From: Mimachlamys varia
Taxonomy: Eukaryota > Mollusca > Bivalvia > Pectinida > Pectinidae
Assembly (NCBI GenBank): GCA_947623455.1
Contig: OX392527.1
Location: forward strand, 63,687,115-63,751,114
Direction of reading: 5' to 3'
DNA length: 64,000 bases
Shown: in pieces, positions 14,701-29,382 of the stretch
How positions within the stretch are numbered: the first letter of the stretch is position 1
How the letters are laid out: the number at the start of each line of letters is the position of its first letter
Made by a program: the position numbers and the translations under genes
The notes under the pieces: model-generated
What the model was told of the DNA's origin: nothing
The model's input: the letters and a program-made list of their open reading frames with translations, nothing else
The model's database searches: none

Positions 14701-16159
14701 GATATATAGACAATGTACATTAGGTGTATAGATGTTGTAATAGAGGATATATAGACAATGTACATTAGGTGGATAGATCCCAGAATAGAGGATATATAGA
14801 CAATGTACATTAGGTGGATAGATGTTGTAATAGACGATATATAGACAATGTACATTAGGTGGATAGATGTTGGAATAGAACATATATAGACAATGTACAT
14901 TAGGTGGATAGATGTTGGAATAGAAGATATATAGACAATGTACATTAGGTGGATAGATGTTGTAATAGAGGATATAAAGACAATGAACATTAGGTGGATA
15001 GATGCTGTAATAGAGGATATATAGACAATGAACATTAGGTGGATAGATGTTGTAATAGAGGATATATAGACAATGAACATTAGGTGGATAGATGTTGTAA
15101 TAGAGGATATATAGACAATGAACATTAGGTGGATAGATGTTGTAATAGAGGATATATAGACAATGTACATTAGGTGGTTAGATCCCAGAATAGACGATAT
15201 ATAGACAATGTACATTAGGTGGATAGATGTTGTAATAGAGGATATATAGACAATGTACATTAGGTGGATAGATGTTGGAATAGAACATATATAGACAATG
15301 TACATTAGGTGGATAGATGTTGGAATAGAAGATATATAGACAATGTACATTAGGTGGATAGATGTTGTAATAGAGGATATATAGACAATGTACATTAGGT
15401 GGATAGATGCTGTAATAGAGGATATATAGACAATGAACATTAGGTGGATAGATGTTGTAATAGAGGATATATAGACAATGAACATTAGGTGGATAGATGT
15501 TGTAATAGAGGATATATAGACAATGTACATTAGGTGGATAGATGCTGTAATAGAGGATATATAGACAATGAACATTAGGTGGATAGATGTTGTAATAGAG
15601 GATATATAGACAATGAACATTAGGTGGATAGATGTTGTAATAGAGGATATATAGACAATGTACATTAGGTGGATAAATGTTGTAATAGAGGATATATAGA
15701 CAATGTACATTAGGTGGATAGATCCCAGAATAGACGATATATAGACAATGAACATAAGGTGGATAGATGTTGGAATAGAACATATATAGACAATGTACAT
15801 TAGGTGGATAGATGTTGTAATAGAGGATATATAGACAATGTACATTAGGTGGATAGATGTTGGAATAGAACATATATAGACAATGTACATTAGGTGGATA
15901 GATGTTGTAATAGAAGATATATAGACAATGTACATTAGGTGGATAGATGTTGTAATAGAGGATATATAGACAATGTACATTAGGTGGATAGATGCTGTAA
16001 TAGAGGATATATAGACAATGAACATTAGGTGGATAGATGTTGTAATAGAGGATATATAGACAATGAACATTAGGTGGATAAGTGTTGTAATAGAGGATAT
16101 ATAGACAATGTACATTAGGTGGATAGATGCTGTAATAGAGGATATATAGACAATGAACA
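11794..16159. repeat. Higher-order unit, 97 monomers + 1 bp (4,366 bp)
   Basis: This is the sister of the preceding unit at offset 4,186 up to about 14,500, and then keeps the a-b-b-b run that the neighbour has lost. It carries GATAGCTGCTG (near 12,615) where its neighbour has GCTACTG, and a private TTAGGGGGAT (near 12,426). Class i monomers are at 12,743 and 14,678. A monomer with ATATAAAGAC lies near 14,975, followed by a class l monomer near 15,177. Confidence 0.9.
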
Positions 16160-18905
16160 TTAAGGTGGATAGATGTTGTAATAGAGGATATATAGACAAT
16201 GAACATTAGGTGGATAGATGTTGTAATAGAGGATATATAGACAATGTACATTAGGTGGATAGATGTTGTAATAGAGGATATATAGACAATGTACATTAGG
16301 TGGATAGATGTTGGAATAGACGATATATAGACAATGAACATAAGGTGGATAGATGTTGGAATAGAACATATATAGACAATGTACATTAGGTGGATAGATG
16401 TTGGAATAGAAGATATATAGACAATGTACATTAGGTGGATAGATGTTGTAATAGAGGATATATAGACAATGTACATTAGGTGGATAGATGCTGTAATAGA
16501 GGATATATAGACAATGAACATAAGGTGGATAGATGTTGTAATAGAGGATATATAGACAATGAACATTAGGTGGATAGATGTTGTAATAGAGGATATATAG
16601 ACAATGTACATTAGGTGGATAGATGTTGTAATAGAGGATATATAGACAATGTACATTAGGTGGATAGATCCCAGAATAGACGATATATAGACAATGAACA
16701 TTAGGTGGATAGATGTTGTAATAGAGGATATATAGACAATGTACATGAGGTGGATAGATGTTGTAATAGAGGATATATAGACAATGTACATTAGGTGGAT
16801 AGATCCCAGAATAGACGATATATAGACAATGAACATAAGGTGGATAGATGTTGGAATAGAACATATATAGACAATGTACATGAGGTGGTTAGATGTTGGA
16901 ATAGAAGATATATAGACAATGTACATTAGGTGGATAGATGTTGTAATAGAGGATATATAGACAATGTACATTAGGTGGATAGATGCTGTAATAGAGGATA
17001 TATAGACAATGAACATTAGGTGGATAGATGTTGTAATAGAGGATATATAGACAATGAACATTAGGTGGATAGATGTTGTAATAGAGGATATATAGACAAT
17101 GAACATTAGGTGGATAGATGTTGTAATAGAGGATATATAGACAATGTACATTAGGTGGATAGATGTTGGAATAGAAGATATATAGACAATGTACATTAGG
17201 TGGATATATGTTGTAATAGAGGATATATAGACAATGAACATTAGGTGGATAGATGTTGTAATAGAGGATATATAGACAATGTACATTAGGTGGATAGATG
17301 TTGTAATAGAGGATATATAGACAATGAACATTAGGTGGATAGATGTTGTAATAGAGGATATATAGACAATGAACATTAGGTGGATAGATGTTGTAATAGA
17401 GGATATATAGACAATGAACATTAGGTGGGTAGATGTTGTATTAGAGGATATATAGACAATGTACATTAGGTGTATAGATGTTGTAATAGAGGATATATAG
17501 ACAATGTACATTAGGTGGATAGATCCCAGAATAGAGGATATATAGACAATGTACATTAGGTGGATAGATGTTGTAATAGACGATATATAGACAATGTACA
17601 TTAGGTGGATAGATGTTGGAATAGAACATATATAGACAATGTACATTAGGTGGATAGATGTTGGAATAGAAGATATATAGACAATGTACATTAGGTGGAT
17701 AGATGTTGTAATAGAGGATATAAAGACAATGAACATTAGGTGGATAGATGCTGTAATAGAGGATATATAGACAATGAACATTAGGTGGATAGATGTTGTA
17801 ATAGAGGATATATAGACAATGAACATTAGGTGGATAGATGTTGTAATAGAGGATATATAGACAATGAACATTAGGTGGATAGATGTTGTAATAGAGGATA
17901 TATAGACAATGTACATTAGGTGGTTAGATCCCAGAATAGACGATATATAGACAATGTACATTAGGTGGATAGATGTTGTAATAGAGGATATATAGACAAT
18001 GTACATTAGGTGGATAGATGTTGGAATAGAACATATATAGACAATGTACATTAGGTGGATAGATGTTGGAATAGAAGATATATAGACAATGTACATTAGG
18101 TGGATAGATGTTGTAATAGAGGATATATAGACAATGTACATTAGGTGGATAGATGCTGTAATAGAGGATATATAGACAATGAACATTAGGTGGATAGATG
18201 TTGTAATAGAGGATATATAGACAATGAACATTAGGTGGATAGATGTTGTAATAGAGGATATATAGACAATGTACATTAGGTGGATAGATGCTGTAATAGA
18301 GGATATATAGACAATGAACATTAGGTGGATAGATGTTGTAATAGAGGATATATAGACAATGAACATTAGGTGGATAGATGTTGTAATAGAGGATATATAG
18401 ACAATGTACATTAGGTGGATAAATGTTGTAATAGAGGATATATAGACAATGTACATTAGGTGGATAGATCCCAGAATAGACGATATATAGACAATGAACA
18501 TAAGGTGGATAGATGTTGGAATAGAACATATATAGACAATGTACATTAGGTGGATAGATGTTGTAATAGAGGATATATAGACAATGTACATTAGGTGGAT
18601 AGATGTTGGAATAGAACATATATAGACAATGTACATTAGGTGGATAGATGTTGTAATAGAAGATATATAGACAATGTACATTAGGTGGATAGATGTTGTA
18701 ATAGAGGATATATAGACAATGTACATTAGGTGGATAGATGCTGTAATAGAGGATATATAGACAATGAACATTAGGTGGATAGATGTTGTAATAGAGGATA
18801 TATAGACAATGAACATTAGGTGGATAGATGTTGTAATAGAGGATATATAGACAATGTACATTAGGTGGATAGATGCTGTAATAGAGGATATATAGACAAT
18901 GAACA
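16160..18905. repeat. Higher-order unit, 61 monomers + 1 bp (2,746 bp)
   Basis: The marker subtype is AAGGTGGATAG. A hybrid monomer GTTGGAATAGACG lies near 16,313-16,322, joining the class e/f word to the class d/h triplet. CATGAGG replaces CATTAGG near 16,745. Class i is at 17,424, and class l near 17,923. Its sequence is repeated in the next unit at +2,746. Confidence 0.9.
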
Positions 18906-21209
18906 TTAAGGTGGATAGATGTTGTAATAGAGGATATATAGACAATGAACATTAGGTGGATAGATGTTGTAATAGAGGATATATAGACAATGTACATTAG
19001 GTGGATAGATGTTGTAATAGAGGATATATAGACAATGTACATTAGGTGGATAGATGTTGGAATAGACGATATATAGACAATGAACATAAGGTGGATAGAT
19101 GTTGGAATAGAACATATATAGACAATGTACATTAGGTGGATAGATGTTGGAATAGAAGATATATAGACAATGTACATTAGGTGGATAGATGTTGTAATAG
19201 AGGATATATAGACAATGTACATTAGGTGGATAGATGCTGTAATAGAGGATATATAGACAATGAACATTAGGTGGATAGATGTTGTAATAGAGGATATATA
19301 GACAATGAACATTAGGTGGATAGATGTTGTAATAGAGGATATATAGACAATGTACATTAGGTGGATAGATGTTGTAATAGAGGATATATAGACAATGTAC
19401 ATTAGGTGGATAGATCCCAGAATAGACGATATATAGACAATGAACATTAGGTGGATAGATGTTGTAATAGAGGATATATAGACAATGTACATGAGGTGGA
19501 TAGATGTTGTAATAGAGGATATATAGACAATGTACATTAGGTGGATAGATCCCAGAATAGACGATATATAGACAATGAACATAAGGTGGATAGATGTTGG
19601 AATAGAACATATATAGACAATGTACATTAGGTGGTTAGATGTTGGAATAGAAGATATATAGACAATGTACATTAGGTGGATAGATGTTGTAATAGAGGAT
19701 ATATAGACAATGTACATTAGGTGGATAGATGCTGTAATAGAGGATATATAGACAATGAACATTAGGTGGATAGATGTTGTAATAGAGGATATATACAAAT
19801 GTAGACAATGAACATTAGGTGGATAGATGTTGTAATAGAGGATATATAGACAATGAACATTAGGTGGATAGATGTTGTAATAGAGGATATATAGACAATG
19901 TACATTAGGTGGATAGATGTTGGAATAGAACATATATAGACAATGTACATTAGGTGGATAGATGTTGGAATAGAAGATATATAGACAATGTACATTAGGT
20001 GGATAGATGTTGTAATAGAGGATATAAAGACAATGAACATTAGGTGGATAGATGCTGTAATAGAGGATATATAGACAATGAACATTAGGTGGATAGATGT
20101 TGTAATAGAGGATATATAGACAATGAACATTAGGTGGATAGATGTTGTAATAGAGGATATATAGACAATGAACATTAGGTGGATAGATGTTGTAATAGAG
20201 GATATATAGACAATGTACATTAGGTGGTTAGATCCCAGAATAGACGATATATAGACAATGTACATTAGGTGGATAGATGTTGTAATAGAGGATATATAGA
20301 CAATGTACATTAGGTGGATAGATGTTGGAATAGAACATATATAGACAATGTACATTAGGTGGATAGATGTTGGAATAGAAGATATATAGACAATGTACAT
20401 TAGGTGGATAGATGTTGTAATAGAGGATATATAGACAATGTACATTAGGTGGATAGATGCTGTAATAGAGGATATATAGACAATGAACATTAGGTGGATA
20501 GATGTTGTAATAGAGGATATATAGACAATGAACATTAGGTGGATAGATGTTGTAATAGAGGATATATAGACAATGTACATTAGGTGGATAGATGCTGTAA
20601 TAGAGGATATATAGACAATGAACATTAGGTGGATAGATGTTGTAATAGAGGATATATAGACAATGAACATTAGGTGGATAGATGTTGTAATAGAGGATAT
20701 ATAGACAATGTACATTAGGTGGATAAATGTTGTAATAGAGGATATATAGACAATGTACATTAGGTGGATAGATCCCAGAATAGACGATATATAGACAATG
20801 AACATAAGGTGGATAGATGTTGGAATAGAACATATATAGACAATGTACATTAGGTGGATAGATGTTGTAATAGAGGATATATAGACAATGTACATTAGGT
20901 GGATAGATGTTGGAATAGAACATATATAGACAATGTACATTAGGTGGATAGATGTTGTAATAGAAGATATATAGACAATGTACATTAGGTGGATAGATGT
21001 TGTAATAGAGGATATATAGACAATGTACATTAGGTGGATAGATGATGTAATAGAGGATATATAGACAATGAACATTAGGTGGATAGATGTTGTAATAGAG
21101 GATATATAGACAATGAACATTAGGTGGATAGATGTTGTAATAGAGGATATATAGACAATGTACATTAGGTGGATAGATGTTGTAATAGAGGATATATAGA
21201 CAATGAACA
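18906..21209. repeat. Higher-order unit, 51 monomers + 9 bp (2,304 bp)
   Basis: It copies the preceding unit (hybrid GTTGGAATAGACG near 19,060; CATGAGG at 19,490) until about 19,903, then restarts at an earlier phase of the same unit, a class e monomer matching 17,600. The restart skips any class i cassette. An 8-bp insertion lies at 19,795-19,802, about 100 bp before that junction. Spacing of 2,304 bp is 51 x 45 plus the 1-bp marker plus these 8 bp. Confidence 0.88.
19795..19802. other. 8-bp insertion ACAAATGT
   Basis: A class b monomer reads GATATAT, then ACAAATGT, then AGACAATG. The matching place in the upstream copy (near 17,049) is uninterrupted. The inserted bases resemble the monomer's own ACAATGT with one extra A. 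This shifts the array out of 45-bp register by 8. Confidence 0.9.
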
Positions 21210-24200
21210 TTAAGGTGGATAGATGTTGTAATAGAGGATATATAGACAATGAACATTAGGTGGATAGATGTTGTAATAGAGGATATATAGACAATGTACA
21301 TTAGGTGGATAGATGTTGTAATAGAGGATATATAGACAATGTACATTAGGTGGATAGATCCCAGAATAGACGATATATAGACAATGAACATAAGGTGGAT
21401 AGATGTTGGAATAGAACATATATAGACAATGTACATTAGGTGGATAGATGCTGTAATAGAGGATATATAGACAATGAACATTAGGTGGATAGATGTTGTA
21501 ATAGAGGATATATAGACAATGAACATTAGGTGGATAGATGTTGTAATAGAGGATATATAGACAATGTACATTAGGTGGATAGATGTTGTAATAGAGGATA
21601 TATAGACAATGTACATTAGGTGGATAGATCCCAGAATAGACGATATATAGACAATGAACATTAGGTGGATAGATGTTGTAATAGAGGATATATAGACAAT
21701 GAACATTAGGTGGATAGATGTTGTAATAGAGGATATATAGACAATGTACATTAGGTGGATAGATCCCAGAATAGACGATATATAGACAATGAACATAAGG
21801 TGGATAGATGTTGGAATAGAACATATATAGACAATGTACATTAGGTGGATAGATGTTGGAATAGAAGATATATAGACAATGTACATTAGGTGGATAGATG
21901 TTGTAATAGAGGATATATAGACAATGTACATTAGGTGGATAGATGCTGTAATAGAGGATATATAGACAATGAACATTAGGTGGATAGATGTTGTAATAGA
22001 GGATATATAGACAATGAACATTAGGTGGATAGATGTTGTAATAGAGGATATATAGACAATGTACATTAGGTGGATAGATGCTGTAATAGAGGATATATAG
22101 ACAATGAACATTAGGTGGATAGATTTTGTAATAGAGGATATATAGACAATGAACATTAGGTGGATAGATGTTGTAATAGAGGATATATAGACAATGTACA
22201 TTAGGTGGATAGATGCTGTAATAGAGGATATATAGACAATGAACATTAGGTGGATAGATGTTGTAATAGAGGATATATAGACAATGAACATTAGGTGGAT
22301 ATATGTTGTAATAGAGGATATATAGACAATGAACATTAGGTGGGTAGATGTTGTATTAGAGGATATATAGACAATGTACATTAGGTGGATAGATGTTGTA
22401 ATAGAGGATATATAGACAATGTACATTAGGTGGATAGATCCCAGAATAGAGGATATATAGACAATGTACATTAGGTGGATAGATGTTGTAATAGACGATG
22501 TATAGACAATGTACATTAGGTGGATAGATGTTGGAATAGAACATATATAGACAATGTACATTAGGTGGATAGATGTTGGAATAGAAGATATATAGACAAT
22601 GTACATTAGGTGCATAGATGTTGTAATAGAGGATATATAGACAATGTACATTAGGTGGATAGATGCTGTAATAGAGGATATATAGACAATGAACATTAGG
22701 TGGATAGATGTTGTAATAGAGGATATATAGACAATGAACATTAGGTGGATAGATGTTGTAATAGAGGATATATAGACAATGTACATTAGGTGGATAGATG
22801 CTGTAATAGAGGATATATAGACAATGAACATTAGGTGGATAGATGTTGTAATAGAGGATATATAGACAATGAACATTAGGTGGATAGATGTTGTAATAGA
22901 GGATATATAGACAATGCACATTAGGTGGATAGATGTTGTAATAGAGGATATATAGACAATGTACATTAGGTGGATAGATCCCAGAATAGACGATATATAG
23001 ACAATGAACATAAGGTGGATAGATGTTGGAATAGAACATATATAGACAATGTACATTAGGTGGATAGATGTTGGAATAGAAGATATATAGACAATGTACA
23101 TTAGGTGGATAGATGTTGTAATAGAGGATATATAGACAATGTACATTAGGTGGATAGATGTTGTAATAGAGGATATATAGACAATGTACATTAGGTGGAT
23201 AGATCCCAGAATAGACGATATATAGACAATGAACATAAGGTGGATAGATGTTGGAATAGAACATATATAGACAATGTACATTAGGTGGATAGATGTTGTA
23301 ATAGAGGATATATAGACAATGAACATTAGGTGGATAGATGTTGTAATAGAGGATATATAGACAATGTACATTAGGTGGATAGATGTTGTAATAGAGGATA
23401 TATAGACAATGTACATTAGGTGGATAGATCCCAGAATAGACGATATATAGACAATGAACATTAGGTGGATAGATGTTGTAATAGAGGATATATAGACAAT
23501 GTACATTAGGTGGATAGATGTTGTAATAGAGGATATATAGACAATGTACATTAGGTGGATAGATCCCAGAATAGACGATATATAGACAATGAACATAAGG
23601 TGGATAGATGTTGGAATAGAACATATATAGACAATGTACATTAGGTGGATAGATGTTGGAATAGAAGATATATAGACAATGTACATTAGGTGGATAGATG
23701 TTGTAATAGAGGATATATAGACAATGTACATTAGGTGGATAGATGCTGTAATAGAGGATATATAGACAATGAACATTAGGTGGATAGATGTTGTAATTGA
23801 GGATATATAGACAATGTACATTAGGTGGATAGATGTTGGAATAGAACATATATAGACAATGTACATTAGGTGGATAGATGTTGGAATAGAAGATATATAG
23901 ACAATGTACATTAGGTGGATAGATGTTGTAATAGAGGATATATAGACAATGTACATTAGGTGGATAGATGTTGTAATAGAGGATATATAGACAATGTACA
24001 TTAGGTGGATAGATCCCAGAATAGACGATATATAGACAATGAACATAAGGTGGATAGATGTTGGAATAGAACATATATAGACAATGTACATTAGGTGGAT
24101 AGATGTTGGAATAGAAGATATATAGACAATGTACATTAGGTGGATATATGTTGTAATAGAGGATATATAGACAATGAACATTAGGTGGATAGATGTTGTA

Positions 24201-25845
24201 ATAGAGGATATATAGACAATGTACATTAGGTGGATAGATGTTGTAATAGAGGATATATAGACAATGAACATTAGGTGGATAGATGTTGTAATAGAGGATA
24301 TATAGACAATGAACATTAGGTGGATAGATGTTGTAATAGAGGATATATAGACAATGAACATTAGGTGGGTAGATGTTGTATTAGAGGATATATAGACAAT
24401 GTACATTAGGTGTATAGATGTTGTAATAGAGGATATATAGACAATGTACATTAGGTGGATAGATCCCAGAATAGAGGATATATAGACAATGTACATTAGG
24501 TGGATAGATGTTGTAATAGACGATATATAGACAATGTACATTAGGTGGATAGATGTTGGAATAGAACATATATAGACAATGTACATTAGGTGGATAGATG
24601 TTGGAATAGAAGATATATAGACAATGTACATTAGGTGGATAGATGTTGTAATAGAGGATATAAAGACAATGAACATTAGGTGGATAGATGCTGTAATAGA
24701 GGATATATAGACAATGAACATTAGGTGGATAGATGTTGTAATAGAGGATATATAGACAATGAACATTAGGTGGATAGATGTTGTAATAGAGGATATATAG
24801 ACAATGAACATTAGGTGGATAGATGTTGTAATAGAGGATATATAGACAATGTACATTAGGTGGTTAGATCCCAGAATAGACGATATATAGACAATGTACA
24901 TTAGGTGGATAGATGTTGTAATAGAGGATATATAGACAATGTACATTAGGTGGATAGATGTTGGAATAGAACATATATAGACAATGTACATTAGGTGGAT
25001 AGATGTTGGAATAGAAGATATATAGACAATGTACATTAGGTGGATAGATGTTGTAATAGAGGATATATAGACAATGTACATTAGGTGGATAGATGCTGTA
25101 ATAGAGGATATATAGACAATGAACATTAGGTGGATAGATGTTGTAATAGAGGATATATAGACAATGAACATTAGGTGGATAGATGTTGTAATAGAGGATA
25201 TATAGACAATGTACATTAGGTGGATAGATGCTGTAATAGAGGATATATAGACAATGAACATTAGGTGGATAGATGTTGTAATAGAGGATATATAGACAAT
25301 GAACATTAGGTGGATAGATGTTGTAATAGAGGATATATAGACAATGTACATTAGGTGGATAAATGTTGTAATAGAGGATATATAGACAATGTACATTAGG
25401 TGGATAGATCCCAGAATAGACGATATATAGACAATGAACATTAGGTGGATAGATGTTGGAATAGAACATATATAGACAATGTACATTAGGTGGATAGATG
25501 TTGTAATAGAGGATATATAGACAATGTACATTAGGTGGATAGATGTTGGAATAGAACATATATAGACAATGTACATTAGGTGGATAGATGTTGTAATAGA
25601 AGATATATAGACAATGTACATTAGGTGGATAGATGTTGTAATAGAGGATATATAGACAATGTACATTAGGTGGATAGATGCTGTAATAGAGGATATATAG
25701 ACAATGAACATTAGGTGGATAGATGTTGTAATAGAGGATATATAGACAATGAACATAAGGTGGATAGATGTTGTAATAGAGGATATATAGACAATGTACA
25801 TTAGGTGGATAGATGCTGTAATAGAGGATATATAGACAATGAACA
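21210..25845. repeat. Higher-order unit, 103 monomers + 1 bp (4,636 bp)
   Basis: This is the only unit whose TTAAGG follows a GTTG monomer; the other fourteen markers follow a GCTG monomer. Class i lies at 22,339 and 24,364 (2,025 bp apart), GTGCATAG near 22,610, a private GCAC in place of GTAC near 22,917, ATATAAAGAC near 24,660, and class l near 24,863. Its closest relative by landmark order is 38,500-43,180, at offsets of 17,290-17,380. Confidence 0.88.
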
Positions 25846-27221
25846 TTAAGGTGGATAGATGTTGTAATAGAGGATATATAGACAATGAACATTAGGTGGA
25901 TAGATGTTGTAATAGAGGATATATAGACAATGTACATTAGGTGGATAGATGTTGTAATAGAGGATATATAGACAATGTACATTAGGTGGATAGATGTTGG
26001 AATAGACGATATATAGACAATGAACATAAGGTGGATAGATGTTGGAATAGAACATATATAGACAATGTACATTAGGTGGATAGATGTTGGAATAGAAGAT
26101 ATATAGACAATGTACATTAGGTGGATAGATGTTGTAATAGAGGATATATAGACAATGTACATTAGGTGGATAGATGCTGTAATAGAGGATATATAGACAA
26201 TGAACATTAGGTGGATAGATGTTGTAATAGAGGATATATAGACAATGAACATTAGGTGGATAGATGTTGTAATAGAGGATATATAGACAATGTACATTAG
26301 GTGGATAGATGTTGTAATAGAGGATATATAGACAATGTACATTAGGTGGATAGATCCCAGAATAGACGATATATAGACAATGAACATAAGGTGGATAGAT
26401 GTTGGAATAGAACATATATAGACAATGTACATTAGGTGGATAGATGTTGGAATAGAAGATATATAGACAATGTACATTAGGTGGATAGATGTTGTAATAG
26501 AGGATATATAGACAATGTACATTAGGTGGATAGATGCTGTAATAGAGGATATATAGACAATGAACATTAGGTGGATAGATGTTGTAATAGAGGATATATA
26601 GACAATGAACATTAGGTGGATAGATGTTGTAATAGAGGATATATAGACAATGTACATTAGGTGGATAGATGCTGTAATAGAGGATATATAGACAATGAAC
26701 ATTAGGTGGATAGATGTTGTAATAGAGGATATATAGACAATGAACATTAGGTGGATAGATGTTGTAATAGAGGATATATAGACAATGTACATTAGGTGGA
26801 TAGATGCTGTAATAGAGGATATATAGACAATGAACATTAGGTGGATAGATGTTGTAATAGAGGATATATAGACAATGAACATTAGGTGGATAGATGTTGT
26901 AATAGAGGATATATAGACAATGAACATTAGGTGGGTAGATGTTGTATTAGAGGATATATAGACAATGTACATTAGGTGGATAGATGTTGTAATAGAGGAT
27001 ATATAGACAATGTACATTAGGTGGATAGATCCCAGAATAGAGGATATATAGACAATGTACATTAGGTGGATAGATGTTGTAATAGACGATGTATAGACAA
27101 TGTACATTAGGTGGATAGATGTTGGAATAGAACATATATAGACAATGTACATTAGGTGGATAGATGTTGGAATAGAAGATATATAGACAATGTACATTAG
27201 GTGCATAGATGTTGTAATAGA

Positions 27222-27921
27222 TGATATATAGACAATGTACATAAGGTGGATAGATGCTGTAATAGAGGATATATAGACAATGAACATTAGGTGGATAGAT
27301 GTTGTAATAGAGGATATATAGACAATGAACATTAGGTGGATAGATGTTGTAATAGAGGATATATAGACAATGTAGATTAGGTGGATAGATGCTGTAATAG
27401 AGGATATATAGACAATGAACATTAGGTGGATAGATGTTGTAATAGAGGATATATAGACAATGAACATTAGGTGGATAGATGTTGTAATAGAGGATATATA
27501 GACAATGTACATTAGGTGGATAGATGTTGTAATAGAGGATATATAGACAATGTACATTAGGTGGATAGATCCCAGAATAGACGATATATAGACAATGAAC
27601 ATAAGGTGGATAGATGTTGGAATAGAACAAATAGAGACAATGTACATTAGGTGGATAGATGTTGGAATAGAAGATATATAGACAATGTACATTAGGTGGA
27701 TAGATGTTGTAATAGAGGATATATAGACAATGTACATTAGGTGGATAGATGTTGTAATAGAGGATATATAGACAATGAACATTAGGTGGATAGATGTTGT
27801 AATAGAGGATATATAGACAATGAACATTAGGTGGATAGATGTTGTAATAGAGAATATATAAACAATGTACATTAGGTGGATAGATGTTGTAATAGAGGAT
27901 ATATAGACAATGTACATTAGC
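27222..27921. repeat. Diverged stretch of the array
   Basis: Seven substitutions not seen elsewhere fall within 700 bp: 27,222 (ATG for AGG), 27,375 (GTAGATT), 27,630 and 27,634 (ACAAATAGAG), 27,853 (AGAATAT), 27,861 (AAACAATG) and 27,921 (TAGCTGG). A GTAC ending is also followed by ATAAGG near 27,241, an uncommon combination. Other regions of similar length show none to two such changes by eye. Confidence 0.75.
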
Positions 27922-29010
27922 TGGATAGATCCCAGAATAGACGATATATAGACAATGAACATTAGGTGGATAGATGTTGTAATAGAGGATATATAGACAA
28001 TGTACATTAGGTGGATAGATGTTGTAATAGAGGATATATAGACAATGTACATTAGGTGGATAGATCCCAGAATAGACGATATATAGACAATGAACATAAG
28101 GTGGATAGATGTTGGAATAGAACATATATAGACAATGTACATTAGGTGGATAGATGTTGGAATAGAAGATATATAGACAATGTACATTAGGTGGATAGAT
28201 GTTGTAATAGAGGATATATAGACAATGTACATTAGGTGGATAGATGCTGTAATAGAGGATATATAGACAATGAACATTAGGTGGATAGATGTTGGAATAG
28301 AACATATATAGACAATGTACATTAGGTGGATAGATATTGTAATAGAGGATATATAGACAATGTACATTAGGTGGATAGATGTTGGAATAGAACATATATA
28401 GACAATGTACATTAGGTGGATAGATGTTGGAATAGAAGATATATAGACAATGTACATTAGGTGGATAGATGTTGTAATAGAGGATATATAGACAATGTAC
28501 ATTAGGTGGATAGATGCTGTAATAGAGGATATATAGACAATGAACATTAGGTGGATAGATGTTGTAATAGAGGATATATAGACAATGAACATTAGGTGGA
28601 TAGATGTTGGAATAGAAGATATATAGACAATGTACATTAGGTGGATAGATGTTGTAATAGAGGATATATAGACAATGAACATTAGGTGGATAGATGCTGT
28701 AATAGAGGATATATAGACAATGAACATTAGGTGGATAGATGTTGTAATAGAGGATATATAGACAATGAACATTAGGTGGATAGATGTTGTAATAGAGGAT
28801 ATATAGACAATGTACATTAGGTGGATAGATGCTGTAATAGAGGATATATAGACAATGAACATTAGGTGGATAGATGTTGTAATAGAGGATATATAGACAA
28901 TGAACATTAGGTGGATAGATGTTGTAATAGAGGATATATAGACAATGTACATAAGGTGGATAGATGTTGTAATAGAGGATATATAGACAATGTACATTAG
29001 GTGGATAGAT

Positions 29011-29012
29011 CC
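29011..29012. other. 1-bp deletion in a class d monomer
   Basis: The word GATCCCAGAATAG is GATCCAGAATAG here, one C short. It is one of only two single-base deletions I found in the window. Confidence 0.9.
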
Positions 29013-29374
29013 AGAATAGACGATATATAGACAATGAACATAAGGTGGATAGATGTTGGAATAGAACATATATAGACAATGTACATTAGGTGGATAGATA
29101 TTGTAATAGAGGATATATAGACAATGTACATTAGGTGGATAGATGTTGGAATAGAACATATATAGACAATGTACATTAGGTGGATAGATGTTGGAATAGA
29201 AGATATATAGACAATGTACATTAGGTGGATAGATGTTGTAATAGAGGATATATAGACAATGTACATTAGGTGGATAGATGCTGTAATAGAGGATATATAG
29301 ACAATGAACATTAGGTGGATAGATGTTGTAATAGAGGATATATAGACAATGAACATTAGGTGGATAGATGTTGT

Positions 29375-29382
29375 ACAACTGT
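29375..29382. other. 8-bp insertion ACAACTGT
   Basis: The monomer reads GATGTTGT, then ACAACTGT, then AATAGAGG. With the preceding bases the insertion makes the perfect 10-bp palindrome GTTGTACAAC (29,370-29,379), followed by a repeat of TGTAATAG. This pattern suggests a fold-back copy of GTTGT and return to the template. Confidence 0.9.

Larger units (their letters stand above)
1..14943. repeat. Large segmental duplicate, copy A
   Basis: This region is repeated at 47,771 to about 63,208. The offset is 47,770 up to 6,166, then 48,130, then 48,265 after about 10,308. The steps are whole monomers (8 and 3). Many one-off mutations are shared at the matching positions, so this is one block duplication and not independent convergence. 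The left boundary is outside the window. The right boundary is where the class b monomer at 14,944-14,988 carries ATATAAAGAC and is followed by class c, unlike copy B. Confidence 0.93.
6347..14943. repeat. 4,186-bp tandem duplication inside copy A
   Basis: Copy 1 is about 6,347-10,532 and copy 2 about 10,533-14,853, followed by a class e-f start of a third copy. Shared signs at +4,186 include GATTTTG (6,673/10,859), GGTGGGTAG without TATTAG (6,891/11,077), the marker (7,608/11,794), GATATTG (7,801/11,987) and CATTGGGTGG (9,137/13,323). Copy 2 is 135 bp longer because it keeps three monomers lost from copy 1. In the second large duplicate the same repeat has a spacing of 4,321 bp. Confidence 0.85.
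14405..19903. repeat. 2,746-bp tandem duplication
   Basis: Copy 1 is about 14,405-17,150 and copy 2 about 17,151-19,903. Shared landmarks at +2,746 are the GATATATG monomer (14,457/17,203), class i (14,678/17,424), the marker (16,160/18,906), the hybrid GTTGGAATAGACG and CATGAGG (16,745/19,491). Copy 2 carries an 8-bp insertion near its right end. A partial third copy, starting at an internal class e monomer, follows from 19,904. Confidence 0.85.
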
